Position numbers and translations under genes: made by a program
DNA from: an uncultured Burkholderiaceae bacterium
Lineage (GTDB): Bacteria > Pseudomonadota > Gammaproteobacteria > Burkholderiales > Burkholderiaceae_F
Assembly (NCBI GenBank): GCA_937936215.1
Contig: CALGWX010000134.1
Coordinates: forward strand, 1-9,559
DNA: 9,559 nt
Direction of reading: 5' to 3'
Shown: positions 1 through 5,849 of the stretch, piece by piece
How the letters are laid out: every line of letters starts with the position of its first letter
Numbering within the stretch: position 1 is the stretch's first letter
Notes under the pieces: generated by a model
Databases searched by the model: none
Told to the model about the DNA's origin: nothing
The model's input: only the letters and a program-made list of their open reading frames with translations

Positions 1-39
1 CGTGAGCATCAGGTACCCGTTCTTGCCCGCGGCGTTCAT
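1..39 (-). CDS. Partial CDS: first 13 codons of an unidentified gene, running off the left edge
   Basis: An ATG at 39-37 overlaps the TGA stop of the upstream deacetylase gene (38-36) as ATGA, the same coupling seen elsewhere in the window. The frame stays open to base 1 and reads MNAAGKNGYLMLT. The arrangement supports a further gene in the left operon. Thirteen residues cannot fix a function. The ending GYLMLT recalls the start of some family-4 glycosyltransferases, which would suit the context, but that is a guess. Confidence 0.5.
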   Translation of the reverse strand, partial: MNAAGKNGYLMLT

Positions 40-1061
40 GAGGCCCTGCGCGGAAGCGGTGTGCGCGCGTGTTCCTGGCCTGCCAGGAAGTCCTTGAGCT
101 GCAGCGGCGTCATGCTGACGCCGCCAACGCGGCCAAGGAAATAATCGAAGTACCCACGGCACTTGGCGAGGAAACGCTCGAGGTCGGCGCCGCTGCGGAC
201 ATACGGCGTGCCGCCGGGCATCACCGAAGGCGAGTGAAAACTGAAGACGAACACCCGCAGGCCGTCGGCGAGCATGGCGTCGGTGAGACGGCGCATTTCC
301 GGCTCGCTGTAGTCCTCGGGCGAAAGGCGAATGCGCTCCAGCAGCCGCAGCCGGGCCACCAGCGCGGCAACCTTGAGGCGCCGCATCGCCGGCGCGGTGA
401 GGCGCCTGTACAGCGGCGTGCCACCGGCGCGCAGCGCGCCGACGTAGCTACCGCTGCCCGGAAGCCCGAGCAGTCGGCGATTTTGGCCAAACCAGTAAGG
501 ATGACTGGTGAAGCCGGAATAATCGGGGCCCCCGTCCGCGGAGAAGTCGATCGGCACCGCCGGACTGATGTCGACCTCGTATCCCAGTTCTTCGAGGATC
601 GATCCGGTGTTCGGACCGAAGCCGTAGCGGCCAGCGAGGTACGTCCTCGGCCGCGTGCCGAAGGCCCTCTCGATCTGCTCCGTCAGGCGCCGCAGTTTTT
701 CCTCCTCAAGGGCGCGAGGCAAATTGCCGGGGTAGGAGTTGAAGGCGTTGACCGCTTCCTCGTGCGGCGGCGAGACCCACGGATGCAGATGCGCGCCGAT
801 CAGCGCGCGCCCGGAATCGGCGAACTCCTTCAGCGGCCCAATGCCCAGCGGCTGCGACGCGACCGGGTAGTCGATCACGTAGTTGGGCACGATCCCGAAC
901 TCGTCGAAGATCGCCTGCGCGCGGCCGATATGGCGCATGTGTTCGACGGACGTCGCGCTGCGGTCGTGCGGCTTGTCCCAGTCGAATTCCTCCTCGGTGT
1001 GGACGACAACGCACAAAAGGGGCCGCGTCTCGGCGGGCAGATGGATGAGCTGGCGCTGCAT
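36..1061 (-). CDS. WalW/NodB-like polysaccharide deacetylase family protein
   Basis: A 341-residue protein of the carbohydrate esterase 4 (NodB)-like fold, probably hydrolysing N- or O-acetyl groups on a glycan or glycan precursor. Visible motifs are HTEEEFDW (residues 21-28), which corresponds to the acidic first motif; GAHLHPW (89-95), whose two histidines fit the metal-binding motif; YLAGRYGFG (141-149); and SFHSPS (274-279), supplying the late histidine. This set is typical of the WalW-like branch. No signal peptide or membrane segment is evident, so a cytoplasmic site of action is likely. The ATG at 1061 is chosen because the frame upstream, although open to about 1361, encodes unconserved Cys/Arg-rich sequence antisense to the previous gene. 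This ATG also overlaps the stop of a short upstream ORF as TGATG. Family call is fairly sure; substrate unknown. Confidence 0.85.
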   Translation of the reverse strand: MQRQLIHLPAETRPLLCVVVHTEEEFDWDKPHDRSATSVEHMRHIGRAQAIFDEFGIVPNYVIDYPVASQPLGIGPLKEFADSGRALIGAHLHPWVSPPHEEAVNAFNSYPGNLPRALEEEKLRRLTEQIERAFGTRPRTYLAGRYGFGPNTGSILEELGYEVDISPAVPIDFSADGGPDYSGFTSHPYWFGQNRRLLGLPGSGSYVGALRAGGTPLYRRLTAPAMRRLKVAALVARLRLLERIRLSPEDYSEPEMRRLTDAMLADGLRVFVFSFHSPSVMPGGTPYVRSGADLERFLAKCRGYFDYFLGRVGGVSMTPLQLKDFLAGQEHARTPLPRRAS

Positions 1062-1144
1062 CAGGCCGATGCCTTGGCCTTGCGGCCCGCCGTGCCGGCA
1101 ATCACGGGCGTCGCGCTCGACACCGCAGCCGCCCGCCGCTTCAT
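1061..1144 (-). CDS. Possible 27-residue coupling ORF between the acetyltransferase and deacetylase genes
   Basis: The ATG at 1144-1142 overlaps the TGA of the acetyltransferase gene (1143-1141) as ATGA. The ORF encodes 27 residues (MKRRAAAVSSATPVIAGTAG followed by RKAKASA), and its TGA (1063-1061) overlaps the deacetylase ATG (1061-1059) as TGATG. Both junctions are classic termination-reinitiation geometries, so translation of this frame would carry ribosomes across the 79-nt gap. The peptide is basic and Ala-rich, with no recognisable domain. It may be a leader that only couples translation, a real small protein, or a chance frame. Confidence 0.35.
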   Translation of the reverse strand: MKRRAAAVSSATPVIAGTAGRKAKASA

Positions 1145-2004
1145 GACAGGTCCAGGGCCACCAACTCGGTGTACAGGTTACTGATGTCCCGCTCGCCGAG
1201 CGTGTCGCTTCGGTAGACCTTGTTGCGGTACCCCGAGAGCACCCAGGATGCCCGCGGCAGTCGCGGCAGCAGCCTGGCCTCGATGCGCGTGTAAGGCAGC
1301 CCATGCCGCAATAGCAGATGGCCGCCAAACGCCAAGCGGCCGCGCAGGAACAGTTCGGCATCGCCGACGGCGAGGACCATCGCCCCGGTCACGCCTTTCA
1401 AGCGCGTCTTGCGCCAAACGACGTAGGTCCATCGCCCGCCGTGCCCGACGGCGAGGTGGTTCAGCCACGGCAGATGGCGATGATCGCGGTAGGCCGCCGC
1501 GTCCTCGGCGGGCAGCAGGGCCGCGATTTGTTCCGCGTCGCTCACCACCCGCGTTGCGAGCGGCGGCGCCGGCAGCCACGGAAAGTTCGGCCAGACGAAA
1601 TGGCGCTCGTCCATTGGCTTGAACTTCAGGAACTGCAGCGTTCTCGAGACGACCTCGGTCGGCGTGAGGTCAGTGAAGTGGAAACCGGGCTGCGAGACCA
1701 GCGCCATCGCCAGCCGGCCGCTCTGGGTGCGAAAGGCATCGAGCACGCACCAGCTCGTGATGTTGCAGAACCGCTCGGTCTTGCCGCGAATCGTCCGCTC
1801 GGCATAAATGGCGCCGATGCCTCCGACGATGCGGCCCTCGTGCCGGATCATGAAGCCGTTGTTTGGCTTGTTCGGGCACCAGTTCTGCCTAAACGCCTCG
1901 GCCCAAGCCTCCGGCGTCCTTTCGTTGCTGAGGTGCTCGGTGAGGAACCGGCAGAACTCGGGCAGGTCCTCGTCGCGTATCGGTTGCAGGCTCGGCAGCG
2001 CCAT
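1141..2004 (-). CDS. GNAT-type acetyltransferase
   Basis: A 287-residue protein resembling the GCN5-related N-acetyltransferase fold, which moves an acyl group from a CoA thioester to an amine (sometimes a hydroxyl). The N-terminal 130 residues carry the fold. PIRDEDLPEFCRFLTEHL opens it (8-25), GFMIRHEGRIVGGIGAIYAE (50-69) is the central strand pair, and NITSWCVLDAFRTQSGRLAM (81-100) is the usual strand followed by the acyl-CoA pyrophosphate loop, here in a degenerate R-x-x-x-G-R form. FTDLTPTEVVSRTLQFLKFKP (110-130) follows. The C-terminal 150 residues form a second, GNAT-like half I cannot assign. ATG 2004 is chosen because the frame upstream is low-complexity and unconserved. It lacks a clear Shine-Dalgarno sequence. 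It is first in the leftward operon with the deacetylase, suggesting polysaccharide acyl-group editing. The substrate is not determinable. Confidence 0.7.
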   Translation of the reverse strand: MALPSLQPIRDEDLPEFCRFLTEHLSNERTPEAWAEAFRQNWCPNKPNNGFMIRHEGRIVGGIGAIYAERTIRGKTERFCNITSWCVLDAFRTQSGRLAMALVSQPGFHFTDLTPTEVVSRTLQFLKFKPMDERHFVWPNFPWLPAPPLATRVVSDAEQIAALLPAEDAAAYRDHRHLPWLNHLAVGHGGRWTYVVWRKTRLKGVTGAMVLAVGDAELFLRGRLAFGGHLLLRHGLPYTRIEARLLPRLPRASWVLSGYRNKVYRSDTLGERDISNLYTELVALDLS

Positions 2005-2236
2005 CGCACGGAAAGGCGGTTCAGCAGGGCCGTAACTGTAAAGCTCAAGACGCTTGACCCCACGACCGCGGCCGCAGCGACGACGGACGGCGCCGTTACG
2101 CCGCGGGCCGGCGGACGCAGCAGCGGGAGCGTCGGGCGCGCCCCTTCGCTCGTCAGGTAGGGGCAAGGCACAGGCCGCGTTTCGGCGACAATCCGTCGCC
2201 GCGAGACGATCCGCTGCTTCTCCATCGAAACTGCGC
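2005..2236. promoter_or_regulatory. Divergent intergenic spacer likely holding promoters for both flanking operons
   Basis: This 232-bp spacer separates the leftward acetyltransferase operon from the rightward E1-E2-ACP-synthetase operon, so both promoters should lie here or just inside it. The bases from 2031 to 2060 are more A/T-rich than the surroundings. I could not find a convincing sigma-70 -35/-10 pair on either strand. TTGACC at 2054-2059 has no A/T-rich hexamer at the right distance. The call rests on gene orientation. Confidence 0.45.
2045..2057. repeat. Short perfect inverted repeat in the divergent spacer
   Basis: The sequence TCAAGACGCTTGA has 5-bp perfect arms around a 3-bp centre. 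It lies about 40 bp upstream of the acetyltransferase ATG, in the least G/C-rich part of the spacer. An operator for a dimeric regulator would look like this, but arms this short also arise by chance. Confidence 0.25.
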
Positions 2237-4279
2237 ATGGACCTGGCCCTGCCCACAACCGCGTCGCCGAGCGCTGGCCCGATGCCCTTGGCGCTGCCCG
2301 GCTTCGAACGCGGCCCGGCAGGCCGGCCGATCATCGAGCGACGTAACGACAAGCTGTACGCCTTCGGCCACCTGATCCGGCTGACCGAGCAACTGATCCT
2401 CGAGCAGTTCTCGCGCGGCCTGGTGTCGGGAACGACGCACACCTGCCTCGGCCAGGAGCTGGCCGCGATGGCGGTGGTGCGCGCTCTCGATCACCCGGAC
2501 GACGCGGTGCTGTCGAACCACCGCAACCACGGCCACTTCCTGACCTACTCGGGCGACTTCGTTGGCCTCGTAGCCGAGATCATGGGCCGCGAAGCGGGCG
2601 TCTGTGGTGGGCGCGGCGGCAGCCAGCACCTGGCCTGGGGTCATTTCCACAGCAATGGCGTGCAGGGCGGCATGACGGGCATCGGCGCCGGATTGGCGCT
2701 GGCGCGAAAGCTGCACGGCCGGGGGGCGATCGTGGCCGCCATCGTCGGCGATGGCACCCTCGGCCAAGGCCTGCTTTACGAGAGCATGAACCTGGCCTCG
2801 GTCTGGGTGGCGCCGTTGCTCGTGGTCGTCGAGAACAACGGCATCGCCCAGACGACGTACACACGCGAAACCATCGGCGGCAGCATCGAGGCGCGCGGTG
2901 CGGCGTTCGGCTTGCCGACCTGGCGCTTTGCCGACGACGACCCGGAACTTTTCGAGAAGGTGCAGTCCGTGGTCGCACGGGTGCGGGCCTCGGGTCGGCC
3001 CGGCTTCCTGGTACTGGACACCCGCCGGCTTGGCCCGCACAGCAAGGGCGACGACCTGCGCGATGGCGAGGAACTCGAAGACATCCGTCGTCGCGACCCG
3101 CTGGCGGCGCTGGGCCGACGTCTCGACGCCGGGGTCCGCCAACAGATCGAGGCGCGCAATACGCGCTTCGTCGAGCGGGTACGCGAACTGGCGACCGCGT
3201 CGCCCCCGGCCACTTACGCGCAGCCGCCGAGGCACATCTTCGTCCTTGGGCAGGTGCAGTCCGCGCACACGGGCTCGCCGGCAGCCGGGGTCGGATTGAA
3301 CGTCCGCCAGGCCATCAACGCCGGGCTGCGGTACCTGCTGCAGTCCGATCCCGAAGTCCTTCTGCTCGGCGAGGACCTGCACGAACCCTACGGCGGCGCG
3401 TTCAAGGTCACGCAGGGGCTGTCGGCGGAGTTCCCGGGCCGCGTGATCTCGACGCCGATCAGCGAGGCTGGCATCACGGGCGCCTCGATCGGGCTGGCGC
3501 TCGCGGGGTTTCGTCCCGTCATGGAGGTGATGTTCGCCGACTTCATCTCGCTGTGCATGGACCAGCTCTACAACCATGCGGTGAAGTTCCCCGGCATCTT
3601 CGACGACATGGCGGTACCGCTGGTCATTCGCACGCCCTGCGGCGGGCGCCGCGGCTACGGTCCGACGCACAGCCAAAGCCCGGAGAACCTGCTCTGCTCG
3701 GTGCCCGGCCTGACGGTGGTCTATGCGAGTCATCGACATGATCCCGCCGGGCTCCTGGTCGACGCCACGTTGCGCTGGCCCTACCCGGTCGTGTTCCTGG
3801 AGCACAAGCTGCTGTACGGCGAGAAGGTGGATGCCGCCGACTACGCGCCGATCCCCGCGGCCGCAGATGACATCGCGGCCCACCTGTTTCCGACCGTGCG
3901 GCGAGGCGCCTGCGAACCCGACATCACGGTGGTGGCCTACGGTGGCATGCTGCCGGTCGTCGAGGCGGTCGCGCAGCGCCTCGAAGATGAGGAAGAACTG
4001 GAGGTCGAGATCGCGGCGCCCTCGCTGCTGGCGCCGCTGCCCAGGGGCACGCTGGTTCGCCACCTGCTGGGGCGACGGCGCGTGGCGGTCGTTGAGGAGT
4101 CGCACCACGAATTCGGCGTCGCGGCGGAAATCCTTGCCTGCCTGGCCGAGGCAGGCTATGGGGGCGAGGCGATCCGGATCGGCACGCCGCCGGTGCCCAT
4201 CGCATCGGCGCGCAGCCTGGAGCAGCAGATCATCCCCGACGAGCAGGCGATCTTCGATCGCATCGTCGCGATGTTCTAG
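2237..4279 (+). CDS. Fused alpha/beta E1 component of a TPP-dependent 2-oxoacid dehydrogenase-type enzyme
   Basis: A 680-residue fusion of both E1 halves. E1 enzymes use thiamine diphosphate to decarboxylate a 2-oxoacid, or cleave a related ketose or acyloin, and acylate the E2 lipoyl group. The alpha half (about 35-320) has HTCLGQE (68-74), NHRNHGH (94-100), the TPP/Mg motif starting GDG (171-173) and ending NN (200-201), and LGPHSKGDD (265-273). The beta half (about 350-680) has LLGEDLHEPYGGAF (376-389), PISEAG with the expected catalytic Glu at about 410, and GPTHSQ (475-480). Catalytic residues look intact. The ATG at 2237 is chosen because upstream residues are Arg/Ala-rich and unconserved. 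ATG 2282 is an alternative, and neither has a clear Shine-Dalgarno sequence. It heads the operon with E2, ACP and synthetase. Substrate unknown: pyruvate, branched 2-oxoacids, acetoin or a ketose phosphate are all possible. Confidence 0.88.
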   Translation: MDLALPTTASPSAGPMPLALPGFERGPAGRPIIERRNDKLYAFGHLIRLTEQLILEQFSRGLVSGTTHTCLGQELAAMAVVRALDHPDDAVLSNHRNHGHFLTYSGDFVGLVAEIMGREAGVCGGRGGSQHLAWGHFHSNGVQGGMTGIGAGLALARKLHGRGAIVAAIVGDGTLGQGLLYESMNLASVWVAPLLVVVENNGIAQTTYTRETIGGSIEARGAAFGLPTWRFADDDPELFEKVQSVVARVRASGRPGFLVLDTRRLGPHSKGDDLRDGEELEDIRRRDPLAALGRRLDAGVRQQIEARNTRFVERVRELATASPPATYAQPPRHIFVLGQVQSAHTGSPAAGVGLNVRQAINAGLRYLLQSDPEVLLLGEDLHEPYGGAFKVTQGLSAEFPGRVISTPISEAGITGASIGLALAGFRPVMEVMFADFISLCMDQLYNHAVKFPGIFDDMAVPLVIRTPCGGRRGYGPTHSQSPENLLCSVPGLTVVYASHRHDPAGLLVDATLRWPYPVVFLEHKLLYGEKVDAADYAPIPAAADDIAAHLFPTVRRGACEPDITVVAYGGMLPVVEAVAQRLEDEEELEVEIAAPSLLAPLPRGTLVRHLLGRRRVAVVEESHHEFGVAAEILACLAEAGYGGEAIRIGTPPVPIASARSLEQQIIPDEQAIFDRIVAMF

Positions 4280-4286
4280 GAGCCGC

Positions 4287-4412
4287 ATGCCCGCAAGGAA
4301 TCGCCGTTCGATCGGGTTGAACGCCGGCAGGCTCCGGGGCGCCGGCGCACGGGAGCCGCTCGGTCGCTTCTGCCGTTGGCGTGCGGCGCACGTAGCCGTC
4401 GTTGTCGCCTGA
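4287..4412 (+). CDS. Doubtful 41-residue ORF between E1 and E2
   Basis: The ATG lies 8 nt after the E1 stop and 4 nt after AGGAG, a good core Shine-Dalgarno at a rather short spacing. The product is Arg-rich with a hydrophobic tail (HVAVVVA) and resembles no family I know. Third-position G/C is lower than in the neighbours by eye, and the frame continues one that is open antiparallel-style inside E1, which argues for chance. It is listed because its ribosome-binding site is better than that of the E2 gene. Confidence 0.18.
   Translation: MPARNRRSIGLNAGRLRGAGAREPLGRFCRWRAAHVAVVVA
4330..4357 (+). repeat. Inverted repeat in the E1-E2 spacer
   Basis: GGCTCC at 4330-4335 is the exact reverse complement of GGAGCC at 4352-4357. 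The 16-nt interval between them contains the 10-bp palindrome GCGCCGGCGC (4339-4348). The transcript could fold into a stable G/C stem that modulates expression of E1 relative to E2. G/C-rich palindromes are frequent in such DNA, so function is uncertain. Confidence 0.25.
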
Positions 4413-4455
4413 GATCCCCGCCACCCAGCAGCGACGCCGACCGTCAAGACCATCG

Positions 4456-5571
4456 ATGCCGTATCCGCTGCACGTTCCCCGCGTCAACAACAACGACGAT
4501 CGAGTCACCCTCGTCGAACTCGCCGTCAAGGAAGGGGATTTCGTCCGCCGCGGGCAGGTGGTTGGCGCAGTCGAGACGGACAAGGCGGTGCTGGAAGTCG
4601 AGGCCGATCGCGACGGCTATGTGTTGAAGGTCGCCGGCAAGCTCAGGGAGCAGGCGGCGGTGGGATCGGTGCTGCTCTGGCTCGGAGATTCAGCCGACGA
4701 GAAAGCACCCGAGGTAGTCGAAACGGCCACGCCGGTCGCGGCCGGACAGGCACGCAGGCCGACTGCCGGCGCCCGCGCCCGCCTCAAGGCACTGGGGCTG
4801 AGCGCGGATGCCATTCCCGCCCAGGGTGAACGGCTCACCGAGGCCGACATCGAGCGATGGCTCGCGATGCATCCGGAGGCTGCGCGCCAGCCAGAGGGCG
4901 AACGTGCGGCGCCGCTGCGGGCGCCGGGCGTGCCCGGCGCGTTCGAGGAATTGTCGCCGGAAGAGCACGGCATGCTGACGACCGTGCTGTGGCACCGCGA
5001 CCAGGCGTCGGCGGGTTACATCGAGATCGAGTATGACCCTCGCCCATGGGACGACTTCGCCAAGCGGTATGCCGAGGAGCGGCGCCTGTTGATGCCGCCA
5101 CTGATGCCGCTGATGGCTTACCAGCTGGTGAACATCGCCAGGCGCTCGCCGCGCGTCAATGGCGCGATCGTCGGCGAGCGCCGGTACCGGTATGCGCCCG
5201 TCAACCTCGGCTTCACGGTTCAGGCGGGCAGGACGCTTTACCTGACTGTGGTACGCGAGGCCGACCGGCTCGACGCCGCGGCGTTCATCGAGACCATGGG
5301 CGACATCCAGCGGCGGGCACTTGCGCACAAGCTCGCGCCGGCCGAGATGTCCGGCGCGACCGTCTCCTTGACCAGCATGGCGCGCTGGAACGTCAGCCGC
5401 CATGTGCCGATCCTGCCGCCGCTGACGGGACTGATCGTCGCCCACTCGGCGCCGCGCGGGACGGGCAAGGCGGTGCTGGGCGCCAGCTACGACCATCGGC
5501 TGCTCTCCGGCTTCGATGTCGTCGAGGTCCTCCAGGCGCTTTCCCGGCCTACGATCGGAGCGGAATCATGA
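4456..5571 (+). CDS. Lipoyl-bearing E2-like acyltransferase of the 2-oxoacid dehydrogenase type, with an altered HxxxDG motif
   Basis: A 371-residue protein with standard E2 architecture. A single lipoyl domain (1-76) has the modification site ETDKA, lipoyl Lys43. A degenerate peripheral subunit-binding domain follows (about 104-137; ARARLKALGLSADAI, then LTEADIERW). The catalytic domain runs from about 165 to 365. Its C-terminal motif reads SYDHRLLSGF (344-353), with His347 kept but Ser351 in place of the Asp of HxxxDG. E2 enzymes accept the acyl group from E1 on lipoate and normally pass it to CoA. Here the next gene is an ACP, so ACP may be the acceptor (inference). ATG 4456 starts a complete lipoyl domain. 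A TTG at 4402 in the same frame would only add an unconserved Pro/Arg-rich leader. Its TGA (5569-5571) overlaps the ACP ATG. The Asp-to-Ser change could alter the acceptor or weaken transfer. Confidence 0.87.
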   Translation: MPYPLHVPRVNNNDDRVTLVELAVKEGDFVRRGQVVGAVETDKAVLEVEADRDGYVLKVAGKLREQAAVGSVLLWLGDSADEKAPEVVETATPVAAGQARRPTAGARARLKALGLSADAIPAQGERLTEADIERWLAMHPEAARQPEGERAAPLRAPGVPGAFEELSPEEHGMLTTVLWHRDQASAGYIEIEYDPRPWDDFAKRYAEERRLLMPPLMPLMAYQLVNIARRSPRVNGAIVGERRYRYAPVNLGFTVQAGRTLYLTVVREADRLDAAAFIETMGDIQRRALAHKLAPAEMSGATVSLTSMARWNVSRHVPILPPLTGLIVAHSAPRGTGKAVLGASYDHRLLSGFDVVEVLQALSRPTIGAES

Positions 5572-5849
5572 CCCTTGACCGCGACCATGTGATGGCGAGC
5601 ATCCGCGCTCGCGTCATCGAGCTGGCGGCAGCCCTTGGCATGGACGCGTCGGACATCGCCGACGACGACATCATCCCCGCCACCGGACTGCTCGACTCGA
5701 CGGCGATCCTCGAACTGGTGGTCTGGTTCGAACGGACCTACGAACTGCCGCTGAAGCAGGAGGAAATCAACATCGACAACCTGGGCTCGATCCGGGCGAT
5801 GGCCGAGTTCCTGCTGGCCCGCAAGCGGCCAGCCGGCAATGCGCCATGA
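5568..5849 (+). CDS. Free-standing acyl carrier protein
   Basis: A 93-residue acidic protein with the four-helix carrier fold. The phosphopantetheine attachment site is GLLDSTAIL (40-48), with Ser44 as the modified residue. The usual residue after this Ser is Leu; here it is Thr. Helix 3 and 4 signatures (PLKQEEINIDNLGSI, then MAEFLLARK) are present. Holo-ACP carries acyl or aminoacyl groups as thioesters. The ATG at 5568 overlaps the E2 stop as ATGA and has GGAG at 5557-5560, 7 nt upstream. Its own TGA overlaps the next ATG in the same way. Co-translation with an E2 and an Asn-synthetase-like protein suggests a dedicated role shuttling one special acyl group, distinct from fatty-acid ACP. 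No adenylating loader or phosphopantetheinyl transferase is in the window. Confidence 0.88.
   Translation: MTLDRDHVMASIRARVIELAAALGMDASDIADDDIIPATGLLDSTAILELVVWFERTYELPLKQEEINIDNLGSIRAMAEFLLARKRPAGNAP

Larger units (their letters stand above)
4280..4455 (+). other. 176-nt spacer between E1 and E2 genes
   Basis: This is the only sizeable gap in an operon whose other genes overlap by 4 bp. It holds AGGAG at 4278-4282, straddling the E1 stop, a 41-codon ORF from ATG 4287 to TGA 4410-4412, and an inverted repeat at 4330-4357. There is no run of T after the repeat, so it does not look like an intrinsic terminator. The spacer might contain an internal promoter, an mRNA-processing site or a small gene; I see no decisive signal. 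Confidence 0.5.

Noticed and set aside
69..1184. 371-codon open frame on the plus strand antisense to the deacetylase gene
   Set aside because: No domain is recognisable, and the opposite strand has complete deacetylase motifs and coupled junctions.
1062..1361. N-terminal extension of the deacetylase by 100 codons
   Set aside because: The extension is Cys/Arg-rich, unconserved and overlaps the acetyltransferase gene. ATG 1061 precedes a complete domain and forms a TGATG overlap.
2054..2059. TTGACC as a -35 box for the E1 operon
   Set aside because: The bases 15-19 bp downstream are almost all G/C, so there is no plausible -10 element.
1318..2160. 280-codon open frame on the plus strand antisense to the acetyltransferase gene
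   Set aside because: Composition is Arg/Ala/Gln-rich without motifs; the GNAT-like frame opposite is coherent.
2054..2236. N-terminal extension of E1 by 61 codons
   Set aside because: The residues are Arg/Ala/Pro-rich and unconserved, and the extension would use up the divergent promoter region.
2153..4453. 766-codon open frame on the minus strand antisense to E1
   Set aside because: Its product is Arg/His/Gln-rich and resembles no family, while the plus strand encodes a full set of E1 motifs. Long antisense frames are expected in G+C-rich genes.
4402..4455. TTG start giving the E2 18 more residues
   Set aside because: TTG is a rare start, the added residues are Pro/Arg-rich, and the lipoyl domain is complete from ATG 4456.
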